Origin: Paracoccus sediminis
GTDB lineage: Bacteria; Pseudomonadota; Alphaproteobacteria; Rhodobacterales; Rhodobacteraceae
Direction of reading: 5' to 3'
NCBI RefSeq assembly: GCF_900188295.1
Contig: NZ_FZNM01000002.1
Location: forward strand, 416,621-480,620
Length of the DNA stretch: 64,000 bases
Shown: positions 8,790 to 17,510 of the stretch, piece by piece
Numbering within the stretch: the first letter of the stretch is position 1
How the letters are laid out: each line of letters starts with the position of its first letter
The notes under the pieces: model-generated
What the model was told of the DNA's origin: nothing
Database searches by the model: none
Seen by the model: the letters and a program-made list of their open reading frames with translations, nothing else
Program-made: the position numbers and the translations under genes

Positions 8790-9263
8790 ATGGCAGTAGA
8801 GCTGAAGGGGCTGTCCGACAACGCGCGCAAGACCTCCATCTCCGAGTTGAACGGGCGTCTAATCGATTCGATTGCCTTGGCAATGGCGGTCAAGCAGGCG
8901 CATTGGAATCTTAGGGGGCCAGGCTTCATCGGCGTCCACGAACTGCTGGATACGGTCCACGAGAACCTGCGCAAGCATGTGGACACGATGGCCGAACGGG
9001 TGCAGGTGCTGGACGGCGCGGCGGTCGGAACGGCCGAGAGGGTATCTTCGGGCAGCACGCTGTCGGAATATCCGACGGACCTGACCAAGGTCGAGGATCA
9101 CCTGCGCGCCTTGTGCGAACGCTATCGTGCGCATGGCGAAAAACTGCGGGCGGCCATAGACGCCACCGACGAGGCGGGCGACGCCGACACGGCCGACCTG
9201 CTGACGGCGGTGTCGCGGACGGTGGACAAGGATCTCTGGTTCATGTCCAGCAATCTTGCCTGA
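8790..9263 (+). CDS. dps: Dps-family ferritin-like DNA protection protein
   Basis: Miniferritin that forms dodecamers, oxidises ferrous iron at subunit interfaces and protects DNA under starvation or peroxide stress. The 157-residue protein has the Dps ferroxidase ligands: H38 in KQAHWNLRG, H50 in FIGVHELLD, and D65/E69 in HVDTMAERV. ATG 8790 follows an AAAGGAAAGG ribosome site; an in-frame extension upstream to 8718 lacks similarity. It stands alone between acpP and a convergent sulfotransferase. A G-run/C-run hairpin around 9286-9309 may end both transcripts. Confidence 0.93.
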   Translation: MAVELKGLSDNARKTSISELNGRLIDSIALAMAVKQAHWNLRGPGFIGVHELLDTVHENLRKHVDTMAERVQVLDGAAVGTAERVSSGSTLSEYPTDLTKVEDHLRALCERYRAHGEKLRAAIDATDEAGDADTADLLTAVSRTVDKDLWFMSSNLA

Positions 9264-9308
9264 CCAAAGCGCGAGCGATCACCGGGCGGGGGCGGCGCTG
9301 CCCCCCCG

Positions 9309-10127
9309 CTATGGCGCCAGGCGCGCGTGAACCCGGCCCAAATCGATCTCGCCCTGGGGCAGCCGGTTGTCGGGATCGTCGAAATCATAGCCGAAAAGCT
9401 GGAAATCGTCCTTGTAGATTTCCCAGACCAGATGCCGTGACAGATCGTCGAAAAAGGCGCTGACCGCGTGGGCGCGCCTTGGTCCATGGCCTTCCGACTC
9501 ATTGAACCGCGGCACGGCCGCCAGATCGACCGGCACAGGTGTCCTGGCAGCGTGCAAGAGTTTGGCCATGCCGTCGTCGAGCGTTTCGGTGAACAGGATC
9601 CGGTCGTAACGCCCCCCGTTGGCGATGAATGTTCCGATATGGCCGGACATGGCCGACCAGTGGATGTCCGGCTCCATCGGGCGCCGCCACAGGATCGTGT
9701 CGCGGGCGAACAGCAGGAACCGGCGGAAGCTGGCGATCTGGTCGAAGTCGAAGCCGTTTTCCGGACTGCCCACGTCGATCCCGTACCGCTGCGCCAGTTG
9801 CGGCACGAGGTTGCCGCGATAGCGCCGGCCGTTGCGCTGGATCCCCGCGATCTTGTCGAAGAAGGACGATAGGATCCGGGCATAAGGGTTGCGCACGCAG
9901 GTAAAGGCCACGGCGTCCCGGCGCCGCACCGCGGACTCGATCAGGGGCTTGCTGCCGTCCTGCGCCCATTTGTGCAGGCCGGTGTCGGCATCATGGATGT
10001 CGCCATCGAAAAACCGGCCATGGTCGGAATAGAACATGATCTGCCCAATGGTCGAACAGGCGCATTTCGGCACCACCCGATAGATCAGGCTTTCGCTTTC
10101 GGTCATCCAGACGCCGGGAAAGCCCAT
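9309..10127 (-). CDS. Sulfotransferase family 2 protein
   Basis: A 272-residue PAPS-dependent sulfotransferase of the carbohydrate (HNK-1/chondroitin-like) type. The 5'-phosphosulfate loop is seen in YRVVPKCACSTIGQIMF (from about residue 16) and the 3'-phosphate site in FTCVRNPYARILSSFFDKI (the RNPxxRxxS pattern). No signal peptide or membrane anchor is visible, so it should act in the cytoplasm on a glycan precursor or small molecule. It is divergent from a glycosyltransferase across 131 bp, which suggests both act on the same surface polysaccharide or glycolipid. The acceptor is unknown. Confidence 0.82.
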   Translation of the reverse strand: MGFPGVWMTESESLIYRVVPKCACSTIGQIMFYSDHGRFFDGDIHDADTGLHKWAQDGSKPLIESAVRRRDAVAFTCVRNPYARILSSFFDKIAGIQRNGRRYRGNLVPQLAQRYGIDVGSPENGFDFDQIASFRRFLLFARDTILWRRPMEPDIHWSAMSGHIGTFIANGGRYDRILFTETLDDGMAKLLHAARTPVPVDLAAVPRFNESEGHGPRRAHAVSAFFDDLSRHLVWEIYKDDFQLFGYDFDDPDNRLPQGEIDLGRVHARLAP

Positions 10128-10258
10128 CGTCGCACCCCCTTCATGAACGCGGTCCGGCTTGCCGTGGCGCGGCGAAGACGTTTACACACAGAAAGCCGAT
10201 CAAGCGCAAGTTGCATCGGCGCTTGGTTAGCACGCAAAAGGTTAAGAATTCCTCCCTC

Positions 10259-11833
10259 ATGGCCCGTATCGCCTTCATCCTGCTGGCCCACAAGGATCCG
10301 CAAGGGGTGGTCGATCAGGCCCGCCGGTTGACGGCGACGGGGGATCATGTCGTCATCCATTACGACCGCAATGCCCCCGCCGCCGATTATCGCCGGATCC
10401 GGGACTGCCTGGCCGACAACGGCGGGGTGGTTCTTGCGCCGCGCCGGTTCCGATGCGGCTGGGGGGACTGGTCGCTGGTCGCCGCCACCCTGTCGGCGCT
10501 GCAAACGGCCGAGCGGCGCTTTCCCCAGGCCACGCATTTCTATCTGCTGTCGGGCGATTGCATGCCGATCAAGTCGGCGGAATACGCCCGCGCGTTCCTG
10601 GACCGCGACGATTGCGATTACATCGAATCCTTCGATTTTTTCGACAGCGACTGGATCAAGACCGGCATCAGGACCGAACGGCTGGTCTATCGGCACTGGT
10701 TCAACGAAAGACGCCACAGGCGGCTGTTCTATGCCGCCCTGCGGGCACAGCAATGGCTGCGGCTGCGCCGCAAGCCACCCCAGGGCGTGCAGGTGATGAT
10801 CGGGTCGCAATGGTGGTGCCTGCGCCGCGGCACGGTCGAAGCCGTGCTGGCGCTGATCCGGGAGCGGCGCGATCTGACGCGGTTCTTTCGCACCACCTGG
10901 ATCCCCGACGAGACGTTCTTTCAAACCCTTGTCGCCCATCTGGTGCCCAAGGGGGAAATCCGGCGCCGGTCGCCGACCTGCCTGATGTTTACCGATTACG
11001 GGATGCCGGTGACGTTCTACAACGATCATTATGACCTGCTGATCCGGCAGGATTACCTGTTCGCCCGCAAGATCAGCGCCGAGGCGCAGGATCTGCGCGC
11101 GCGGCTGGGGGTCTTGTGGCAGGCCGAAGGCATCGGCTTTGCCATTTCCAACGAGGCGCCGCGCCTGTTCCGGTTCCTGACCGGCCGGGGGCGCGTGGGG
11201 GGGCGTTTCGCCCCGCGTTTCTGGGAGGATCACGGCGCGACCCGCGGCAGCACCATCTGCCTGATCGTCGCCAAGAAATGGCATGTGGCCAAGCGGCTGA
11301 CCGCCCGGATCCGGGCGCTGACCGACATTCCCGCGATGGATTACGTCTTCAACGAACGCGATGCGGGGCTGCCCGACTTGGGCGGCATCGCGTCCACGCT
11401 GGCCAAACGGGAACGCCACCGTCGCGCGCTGGTGCGGCTGCTGCTGGACGATTGCGGTTCGCGCCAGCTGGTGTTGTGCCTGGATCCCTCGGCCCTGCCG
11501 CTGATCGCGGATTTCGCGGCGGATCGGTCCCGGACGCGGATCCTGTTCATCGACAGCCATTTCGACGAAGCCTATCTGCGCGGCCACATGCGCCGCATCG
11601 GCCTCGCGGGCGAGGGAACGCCCGAAACCGTGATTCGCGACCTGCTGCCCGTGGTCGCCCGCGATCTGGCGCACGAGGCCGACCGGCTGCACCGCATGGG
11701 CCTTGCGGGTTTTTCCAGCATCGCGGACTCTGCGCCTGCGGATGCGAACGCGGCGGCGCTTGCGGGCTTTCTGGATGTTTCGCACAAGGTCGCGCATGAT
11801 CTGGCCCAGACGCCGCATCTGTTCACCGACTGA
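10259..11833 (+). CDS. Core-2/I-branching-type glycosyltransferase with extra C-terminal domain
   Basis: A 524-residue protein. The N-terminal part (about 1-290) matches the core-2/I-branching beta-1,6-N-acetylglucosaminyltransferase fold: MARIAFILLAHKDP, the sugar-nucleotide region HYDRNAP, FYLLSGDCMPIKS, and a TTWIPDETFFQTL acceptor segment. The remaining ~230 residues (from about KKWHVAKRLTARI) form a separate domain I do not recognise beyond its occurrence in such bacterial proteins. ATG 10259 is favoured over an in-frame codon 16 residues upstream because the family begins with the hydrophobic strand. Neighbouring sulfotransferase and context suggest envelope glycan assembly. Confidence 0.8.
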   Translation: MARIAFILLAHKDPQGVVDQARRLTATGDHVVIHYDRNAPAADYRRIRDCLADNGGVVLAPRRFRCGWGDWSLVAATLSALQTAERRFPQATHFYLLSGDCMPIKSAEYARAFLDRDDCDYIESFDFFDSDWIKTGIRTERLVYRHWFNERRHRRLFYAALRAQQWLRLRRKPPQGVQVMIGSQWWCLRRGTVEAVLALIRERRDLTRFFRTTWIPDETFFQTLVAHLVPKGEIRRRSPTCLMFTDYGMPVTFYNDHYDLLIRQDYLFARKISAEAQDLRARLGVLWQAEGIGFAISNEAPRLFRFLTGRGRVGGRFAPRFWEDHGATRGSTICLIVAKKWHVAKRLTARIRALTDIPAMDYVFNERDAGLPDLGGIASTLAKRERHRRALVRLLLDDCGSRQLVLCLDPSALPLIADFAADRSRTRILFIDSHFDEAYLRGHMRRIGLAGEGTPETVIRDLLPVVARDLAHEADRLHRMGLAGFSSIADSAPADANAAALAGFLDVSHKVAHDLAQTPHLFTD

Positions 11834-11848
11834 CCACAGGACCTGCCC

Positions 11849-12232
11849 ATGGCCTTCGACTATGACGACGCCAACATCTTCGCCCGAATCCTGCGCGGGG
11901 AAATTCCCTGCGACAAGGTCGCCGAGAATGACCATGCCCTTGCCTTTCGCGACATCCGGCCCCAGGCCCCGGTGCATCTTCTGGTGATCCCCAAGGGGCG
12001 CTATGTCAGCCTTGACGATTTCGCGACCAACGCCTCGGACGCCGAGATCGTGGCCTTTACCCGGCTTTGCGCGCAGATCTGCGCGTCCGAAGGGGTAGGG
12101 CTGGCCGAGGGGAACGGCGGTTTCCGCGCCGTCGCCAATGCCGGCCCCCACGGCGTGCAAGAGGTGCCGCATTACCACCTGCACATCATGGGCGGGCGGG
12201 TGATGGGGCCGATGCTGGCCCGGCAGGGCTAG
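11849..12232 (+). CDS. HIT-family nucleotide hydrolase
   Basis: A 127-residue histidine-triad protein of the HINT branch, which cleaves nucleoside phosphoramidates or acts on related AMP conjugates. The triad is visible as HYHLHIMGG near the C terminus, and the conserved DDANIFARILRGEIPCDKV opening and RDIRPQAPVHLLVIPK segment are present. It starts 16 bp after the glycosyltransferase gene and may be co-transcribed. Its TAG stop lies in CTAG, which is also the stop of the convergent ABC ATPase gene. Confidence 0.93.
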   Translation: MAFDYDDANIFARILRGEIPCDKVAENDHALAFRDIRPQAPVHLLVIPKGRYVSLDDFATNASDAEIVAFTRLCAQICASEGVGLAEGNGGFRAVANAGPHGVQEVPHYHLHIMGGRVMGPMLARQG

Positions 12233-13152
12233 GCCCGCGTCATTTCGACAAACACGTCTTCAAGATCGGGCTGTTCGGTGGCCACGTCCAGGATCGGAAT
12301 GCCCGCGCCGCGCAGCGCGTCCACCACCTGATCGGCGCGGATCCGCGACGGCGGATAGCTGATCGCCAGCCGCCCATCGCCGCGCCATTCGGGATGCGCG
12401 CCATCGGGCAGGGCGGGCAGGGGGACGCGCCCCCCCGTGTCCAGCACCAGCGTCTTGCCGTCCGTGCGCGACAGCAGGCTGCGGGTGTCCTGCTGCACCA
12501 CCAGTTCGCCGTGGTTGATGATGGCGATCTCGTCGCACATCTGTTCGGCTTCCTCCAGGTAATGCGTGGTCAGGATGATGGTCATGCCTTGGCGGTTCAG
12601 CGCCCGAACGTTCTGCCACAGCATCTCGCGCAGGGTGATGTCCACGCCCGCCGTGGGTTCGTCCAGAACCAGGATCTGCGGGCGGTGGACCAGGGCCTTG
12701 GCCAGCAGCAGGCGGCGGCGCATGCCCCCCGACAGGTTGCGGGCATAGGCATTGGCCTGATCCCGCAGCCCCACCAGGTCCAGCAGGTCGTCCGTCCAGC
12801 GTTCGGATTTCGGCACGCCGTACAGGCCCGCCTGAACCTCCAGGCTGGCGCGGGGGGTAAAGAACGGATCCATGTTCAGCTCCTGCGGCATCACCCCGAT
12901 GGCCGCGCGCGACTGGCGCGGATTCACGTACTGGTCGAACCCCCAGATCGTGACCTTTCCGGCGGTCTTGTTCACCAGCCCCGCCAGGATGTTTATCAGC
13001 GTCGATTTGCCCGCGCCGTTCGGTCCCAGCAGGCCGAAGATGCTGCCGGCCGGAATGGACAGGTCGATGCCCTTCAGCGCGTCCTTGGCAGGGGCATTCC
13101 CCTGCGCGGCATAGGTCTTGCGCAGACCGGCGATTTCGATGGCGTTCGGCAT
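12229..13152 (-). CDS. ABC-2-type transporter ATP-binding protein (no permease adjacent)
   Basis: A 307-residue ATPase of the drug/polysaccharide-export class. Walker A GPNGAGKST (43-51), signature LSGGMRRRLLLAKAL, Walker B ILVLDEPTAGVD and the switch histidine in ILTTHYLEEAEQM are intact, so it should hydrolyse ATP. Exporters of this class need an ABC-2 permease, but the next gene upstream is a divergent zinc-finger gene and the downstream one is convergent. The partner must therefore be encoded elsewhere. ATG 13152 is supported by MPNAIEIAGLRKTY; the upstream in-frame stretch has no homology. Confidence 0.9.
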   Translation of the reverse strand: MPNAIEIAGLRKTYAAQGNAPAKDALKGIDLSIPAGSIFGLLGPNGAGKSTLINILAGLVNKTAGKVTIWGFDQYVNPRQSRAAIGVMPQELNMDPFFTPRASLEVQAGLYGVPKSERWTDDLLDLVGLRDQANAYARNLSGGMRRRLLLAKALVHRPQILVLDEPTAGVDITLREMLWQNVRALNRQGMTIILTTHYLEEAEQMCDEIAIINHGELVVQQDTRSLLSRTDGKTLVLDTGGRVPLPALPDGAHPEWRGDGRLAISYPPSRIRADQVVDALRGAGIPILDVATEQPDLEDVFVEMTRA

Positions 13153-13244
13153 GATGGCATCCTTGGCAGAGCTTGCGAAGGCAGGCGGCGCTGCGGTATG
13201 GGGGATAACACCAGATGCCGCCCGCCGCCACAAGAAGGCCAGCC

Positions 13245-13496
13245 ATGACGCGATACGTGATCCCGGAAAACTCGCTCTCGACCGAGCAGTCGGACATGTC
13301 CGAACTGAAGCTGCCGGCCCCGGAAACGCAGATGGTCACGCAATGGAAGATCGCCTGCGACGGCGACGATGCGGGGGGGATGGGCCATCCGCGCGTCTGG
13401 CTGGCGATCTCTCCCGTCACCGGGTTCGTGGATTGCGGCTATTGCGACAAGCGCTTCGTGATCGACCGGGACCGCGCCCACGACGACGATCACTGA
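13245..13496 (+). CDS. CHCC zinc-finger protein, NDUFS6-like
   Basis: An 83-residue protein whose second half forms a zf-CHCC domain: C38, H48, C64 and C67 in [18 protein letters not shown] and [12 protein letters not shown]. This is the zinc site of the mitochondrial complex I accessory subunit NDUFS6; Paracoccus complex I is known to contain a homologue. A role as a small accessory subunit or assembly factor of NADH dehydrogenase follows from that family knowledge. ATG 13245 is preceded by AGAAGG; a start ten codons earlier is possible. It overlaps the convergent DUF2256 gene by 7 bp. Confidence 0.83.
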   Translation: MTRYVIPENSLSTEQSDMSELKLPAPETQMVTQWKIACDGDDAGGMGHPRVWLAISPVTGFVDCGYCDKRFVIDRDRAHDDDH

Positions 13497-13654
13497 TCCG
13501 GGGCAGCCTTGGGCGCCTTGGCGGCGCGGCATTTGTCCGAACAATACCGCACCTGATTCCAGTCCTTTGCCCATTTCCGGCGCCACGCGAACGGGCGCCC
13601 GCAGCCGGCGCAGATCCTGGTGGGCAGGTCGCCCTTGCGAACCATTCTGGGCAT
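13490..13654 (-). CDS. DUF2256 small zinc-ribbon protein
   Basis: A 54-residue basic protein with CxxC pairs C15/C18 ([10 protein letters not shown]) and C38/C42 (RYCSDKC) around [11 protein letters not shown], the DUF2256 pattern, likely binding one zinc. Members often neighbour photolyase or DNA-repair genes; here polA begins 88 bp away on the other strand. ATG 13654 gives the family length; a longer in-frame reading adds a low-complexity leader and overlaps the polA leader. Function unknown. Confidence 0.8.
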   Translation of the reverse strand: MPRMVRKGDLPTRICAGCGRPFAWRRKWAKDWNQVRYCSDKCRAAKAPKAAPDQ

Positions 13655-13742
13655 GGCCACCTCTTGCGCCTTGGGCGTGGCGTCTGGAAAGGGCGCCACG
13701 AACATGCCAGAACCGGCATCGGAACCGAAAAGGAACATGGCC

Positions 13743-16556
13743 ATGAGCGAGGGCTTCGGCAAGGGCTGTCACCTGCACCTGATCGACGGATCGGCCTTCA
13801 TCTTCCGGGCCTATCACGCCCTGCCGCCGCTGACCCGCAAGTCCGACGGCCTGCCGGTCGGCGCGGTGGCGGGGTTTTGCAACATGCTGTGGAAATACGT
13901 CAGCGACGAACGGGGCCACGACGCGCCGACCCATGCGGCGGTGATCTTCGATCATTCGTCCAAGACGTTCCGCAACGAGATCTACACCGCCTACAAGGCC
14001 AACCGTCCCGAACCGCCCGAGGATCTGCGCCCGCAGTTCTCGCTGACCCGCGACGCCACCCGCGCCTTCAACATCGCCTGCATCGAGACGCAGGGCTACG
14101 AGGCCGACGACATCATCGCCGCCCTGTCCTGCAAGGCGCGGGATGCGGGCGGCACGGTGACGATCATCAGCAGCGACAAGGATCTGATGCAGCTTGTGGG
14201 CGACGGCGTGCAGATGCTGGACCCGATCAAGGGCAAGCCCATCGACCGCGACGAGGTGTTCGAGAAATTCGGCGTCTGGCCCGACCGCGTGGTGGACGTG
14301 CAGGCGCTGGCGGGCGATCCGACCGACAACGTGCCGGGCGCGCCGGGCATCGGCATCAAGACCGCCGCCCAGCTGATTACCGAATTCGGCGACCTGGAAT
14401 CGCTGCTTGCGCGCGCGGATGAGATCAAGCAGCCCAAGCGCCGCCAGACGCTGATCGACCATGCCGACCAGATCCGGGTTTCCAAGCGGCTGGTGGAACT
14501 GGACTGCAACACGCCGCTGGATTTCACGCTGGAAAGTCTGGAGGTGCGCCCCCCCGACGCGCCTGCCCTGCTGACTTTCCTGTCGGAAATGGAGTTCCGC
14601 ACCCTGACCGCCCGCGTGGCCGAGAAGCTGGGGGCCGAGGCGCCTGCCGTGGTGTCGGCCCCGGTCCGGGATGCGCCCGCCGCGCCCGACCTGCCGCCCA
14701 TCGACCGCGCGCGGTATGAAACCGTCACCGACCGCGATGCCCTGGACCGCTGGGTCCGACTGATCCGCGACACCGGCCAGGTCGCCGTTGACACCGAAAC
14801 CACCGGCCTGGACGAGATGCAGGCCGACCTGGTGGGCATCTGCCTGGCGGTGGCGCCGGGCAAGGCCTGCTATATCCCCGTCGGCCATGTGGCGGGCGGC
14901 GACGATCTGTTCGGCCAGTCCGCCCCCGTCGCGGGGCAGTTGCCCTTGGCCGAGGTGCTGGCGGCGTTGAAGCCGCTGCTGGAGGATCCGGCGATCCTCA
15001 AGATCGGCCAGAACCTGAAATACGACTGGAAGATGCTGGCCCGCCAGATCCCGGAATTGGGGGGCATCCGCATGACGCCGCTGGCCGATACGATGCTGAT
15101 GTCCTATGCGCTGAACGCGGGCACGCACAACCACGGCATGGACGAACTGGCCGAGCGGTATCTGGCCCACAAATGCATCCCGATCAAGGACTTGATCGGC
15201 ACCGGAAAGTCGCAGATCAACTTTGCCCAAGTGCCCATCGACAAGGCCGCCCCCTATGCCGCCGAGGATGCCGAGGTCACGCTGCGGCTTTACAACCATT
15301 TCGCACCCCTGCTGCCGGTGGAACGCGTCACGACCAGTTACGAGATGACCGAACGCCCGATCATCCCGGTCCTGGCCGAGATGGAGATGGCCGGCATCCG
15401 CATCGACGCCGAGGTGCTGCGCCGCATGTCGGGCGCCTTCGCGCAGAAGATGGCCGGGCTGGAGGATGAGATTTATGCCCTGGCAGGCCAGAAATTCACC
15501 ATCGGCAGCCCCAAGCAATTGGGCGAGATCCTGTTTGACAAGATGGGCCTGTCGGGCGGCAAGACCGGCAAGACCGGCGCCTTTTCCACCAGCGCCGACG
15601 TGCTGGAGGATCTGGCCGCCGAGGGCCACGACCTGCCGTCCCGAATCCTCGACTGGCGGCAGATCAGCAAGCTGAAATCGACCTATACCGACGCGCTGCC
15701 GACCTTTGTGAACCCCGACACGGGCCGCGTCCACACCAGCTATTCCATCGCGGGCGCGCAGACCGGGCGGCTGGCCTCCACCGACCCCAACCTGCAAAAC
15801 ATCCCCGTCCGGACCGAGGAAGGCCGCCGCATCCGCGAGGCCTTCATCGCCGCCGAGGGGCATCGGCTGGTCAGCTTGGACTATAGCCAGATCGAATTGC
15901 GCATCCTGGCCCATGTCGCCAACATCCCGGCGCTGAAGCAGGCCTTTCGCGACGGCATCGACATCCACGCCATGACCGCCAGCCAGATGTTCGGCGTGCC
16001 GGTCGAAGGCATGGACCCGATGATCCGCCGCCGCGCCAAGGCGATCAACTTTGGCGTGATCTATGGCATTTCCAGTTTCGGCCTGTCGCGCAACCTGCGC
16101 ATCCCGCGCGCCGAGGCGCAAACCTTCATCGACACCTATTTCCAGCGATTCCCGGAAATCCGCGCCTATATGGACCGAACCGTTGCCGACGCGAAATCCG
16201 ACGGCAGCGTGCGCACCCTGTTCGGGCGGCGCATCAACACGCCGGGCATCAACCAGAACGGTCCCGCCGCCGGGGGCGCCCGGCGCGCGGCGATCAACGC
16301 GCCGATCCAGGGGGCGGCGGCCGACATCATCCGCCGTGCGATGATCCGAATGCCATCGGCCATCGCCGATCTGCCCGCGCGGATGCTGTTGCAGGTCCAT
16401 GACGAACTGGTTTTCGAGGTGCGCGACGACGCCGTGGACGACCTGATCGGGGCCGCCCGCGCGGTGATGGAAGGGGCGGCCGAACCGGCCGTGAAACTGT
16501 CCGTGCCGTTGGTCGTTGATGCCGGACAGGGGGCAAACTGGGCCGAGGCACATTGA
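13743..16556 (+). CDS. polA: DNA polymerase I
   Basis: Gap-filling and Okazaki-primer-removing polymerase, 937 residues with all three domains. The 5'-nuclease comes first (HLHLIDGSAFIFRAYHALPP, GYEADDIIAAL). The 3'-5' exonuclease is intact (VAVDTETTGLDEMQADLVG, then NLKYDWKML). The polymerase domain has motif A (LDYSQIELRILAH), the O-helix (RRRAKAINFGVIYG) and motif C (LLQVHDELVFEV). ATG 13743 sits 7 nt after an AAAAGGAA ribosome site; the nearer ATG at 13737 is too close to it. The stop TGA overlaps the ATG of the downstream cation-efflux gene. Confidence 0.97.
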   Translation: MSEGFGKGCHLHLIDGSAFIFRAYHALPPLTRKSDGLPVGAVAGFCNMLWKYVSDERGHDAPTHAAVIFDHSSKTFRNEIYTAYKANRPEPPEDLRPQFSLTRDATRAFNIACIETQGYEADDIIAALSCKARDAGGTVTIISSDKDLMQLVGDGVQMLDPIKGKPIDRDEVFEKFGVWPDRVVDVQALAGDPTDNVPGAPGIGIKTAAQLITEFGDLESLLARADEIKQPKRRQTLIDHADQIRVSKRLVELDCNTPLDFTLESLEVRPPDAPALLTFLSEMEFRTLTARVAEKLGAEAPAVVSAPVRDAPAAPDLPPIDRARYETVTDRDALDRWVRLIRDTGQVAVDTETTGLDEMQADLVGICLAVAPGKACYIPVGHVAGGDDLFGQSAPVAGQLPLAEVLAALKPLLEDPAILKIGQNLKYDWKMLARQIPELGGIRMTPLADTMLMSYALNAGTHNHGMDELAERYLAHKCIPIKDLIGTGKSQINFAQVPIDKAAPYAAEDAEVTLRLYNHFAPLLPVERVTTSYEMTERPIIPVLAEMEMAGIRIDAEVLRRMSGAFAQKMAGLEDEIYALAGQKFTIGSPKQLGEILFDKMGLSGGKTGKTGAFSTSADVLEDLAAEGHDLPSRILDWRQISKLKSTYTDALPTFVNPDTGRVHTSYSIAGAQTGRLASTDPNLQNIPVRTEEGRRIREAFIAAEGHRLVSLDYSQIELRILAHVANIPALKQAFRDGIDIHAMTASQMFGVPVEGMDPMIRRRAKAINFGVIYGISSFGLSRNLRIPRAEAQTFIDTYFQRFPEIRAYMDRTVADAKSDGSVRTLFGRRINTPGINQNGPAAGGARRAAINAPIQGAAADIIRRAMIRMPSAIADLPARMLLQVHDELVFEVRDDAVDDLIGAARAVMEGAAEPAVKLSVPLVVDAGQGANWAEAH

Positions 16557-17497
16557 TGGATCAACCGCGCACGCATTCGCATGGCCCTTCGCACGGGCAT
16601 ACCCATGGCTCCAAGGGCGGTGACGGCGTGATCGGTTGGGCGGTCGTGGTCAACCTTGCCCTGACCGTCGCGCAGGTTGTCGGCGGCTATGCGGCCGATT
16701 CCACCGCGCTGATCGCCGACGGCATCCACAACCTGTCGGACGCGCTGGCCCTGGCGCTGGCGTTCGGGGCGCGGCGCCTGGCGCAGCGGGCGGCCACGCC
16801 CGACTGGTCCTTTGGCTGGGGCAGGGCGGAAATCGTCGCGGCCTTCGTCAATTATCTGGCGCTGATCGCCGTGTCCGTCTGGCTGGCAGTCGAGGCGTTT
16901 GGCCGCCTTGCCGATCCCCCGCAGGTGGCGGGTGGGCTGGTGGTGGGTCTGGCGGGTTTTGCCCTGGTCGTCGATCTGGCGACTGCCGCGCTTGTCTGGC
17001 GGGCATCGCGGGACAGCACCAACATCCGGGCGGCGTTCCTGCACAACCTGGCGGATGCAGGCGTCTCGGCCGCGGTCATCCTGGGCGGCGCGCTGATCTG
17101 GGCCTTTGGCTGGAACCTGGCCGATCCGATCCTGACCCTGGCGATTTCTGCCGTGATCCTGTGGCATATCGCGACCGAGATCGGTCCGGTCTTCCGGATG
17201 CTGATGCTGGCGACGCCTCCGGGCAGCGATCCCGGCGCCGTCCTGTCGGATCTGCATGCGGTGTCCGGCGTCCGCGCGGCCCATCACCTGCATCTGTGGC
17301 AGATCGACGAAAAACGCACCGCGGCGTCCGTCCACCTTGTCGTCGATGCGGACGATCCCTTTGCCGTCACCCGCGCCGCCAGGGATATGCTGGCCCGCCG
17401 CCACCACGTCGCCCATTCCACCATCGAGATCGAGCCGTCGGAACGCCGCACCGATGACCGGGATCAGGATCTGCCTGTATCGCGGACGGACGGCTGA
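16556..17497 (+). CDS. Cation diffusion facilitator (CzcD/ZitB type)
   Basis: A 313-residue Zn/Co/Cd proton antiporter of the inner membrane. A histidine-rich N terminus (HSHGPSHGHTHG, residues 7-18) precedes about six membrane segments with the paired metal-site helices DGIHNLSDALALALAF and LHNLADAGVSAAVI (HxxxD motifs), and a C-terminal cytoplasmic domain with HHLHLWQIDEKR. It overlaps the polA stop by one base (TGATG), so it is translationally coupled to polA, an unusual pairing. Another TTG codon directly before the ATG cannot be excluded as start. Confidence 0.9.
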   Translation: MDQPRTHSHGPSHGHTHGSKGGDGVIGWAVVVNLALTVAQVVGGYAADSTALIADGIHNLSDALALALAFGARRLAQRAATPDWSFGWGRAEIVAAFVNYLALIAVSVWLAVEAFGRLADPPQVAGGLVVGLAGFALVVDLATAALVWRASRDSTNIRAAFLHNLADAGVSAAVILGGALIWAFGWNLADPILTLAISAVILWHIATEIGPVFRMLMLATPPGSDPGAVLSDLHAVSGVRAAHHLHLWQIDEKRTAASVHLVVDADDPFAVTRAARDMLARRHHVAHSTIEIEPSERRTDDRDQDLPVSRTDG

Positions 17498-17510
17498 TGG
17501 GCGCCGCCGC

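Noticed and set aside
13074..16553. Very long minus-strand open frame (over 1,100 codons) opposite polA
   Set aside because: It is the antisense shadow of polA in GC-rich DNA, with His/Gly/Arg-rich composition and no domain; polA has full motif support.
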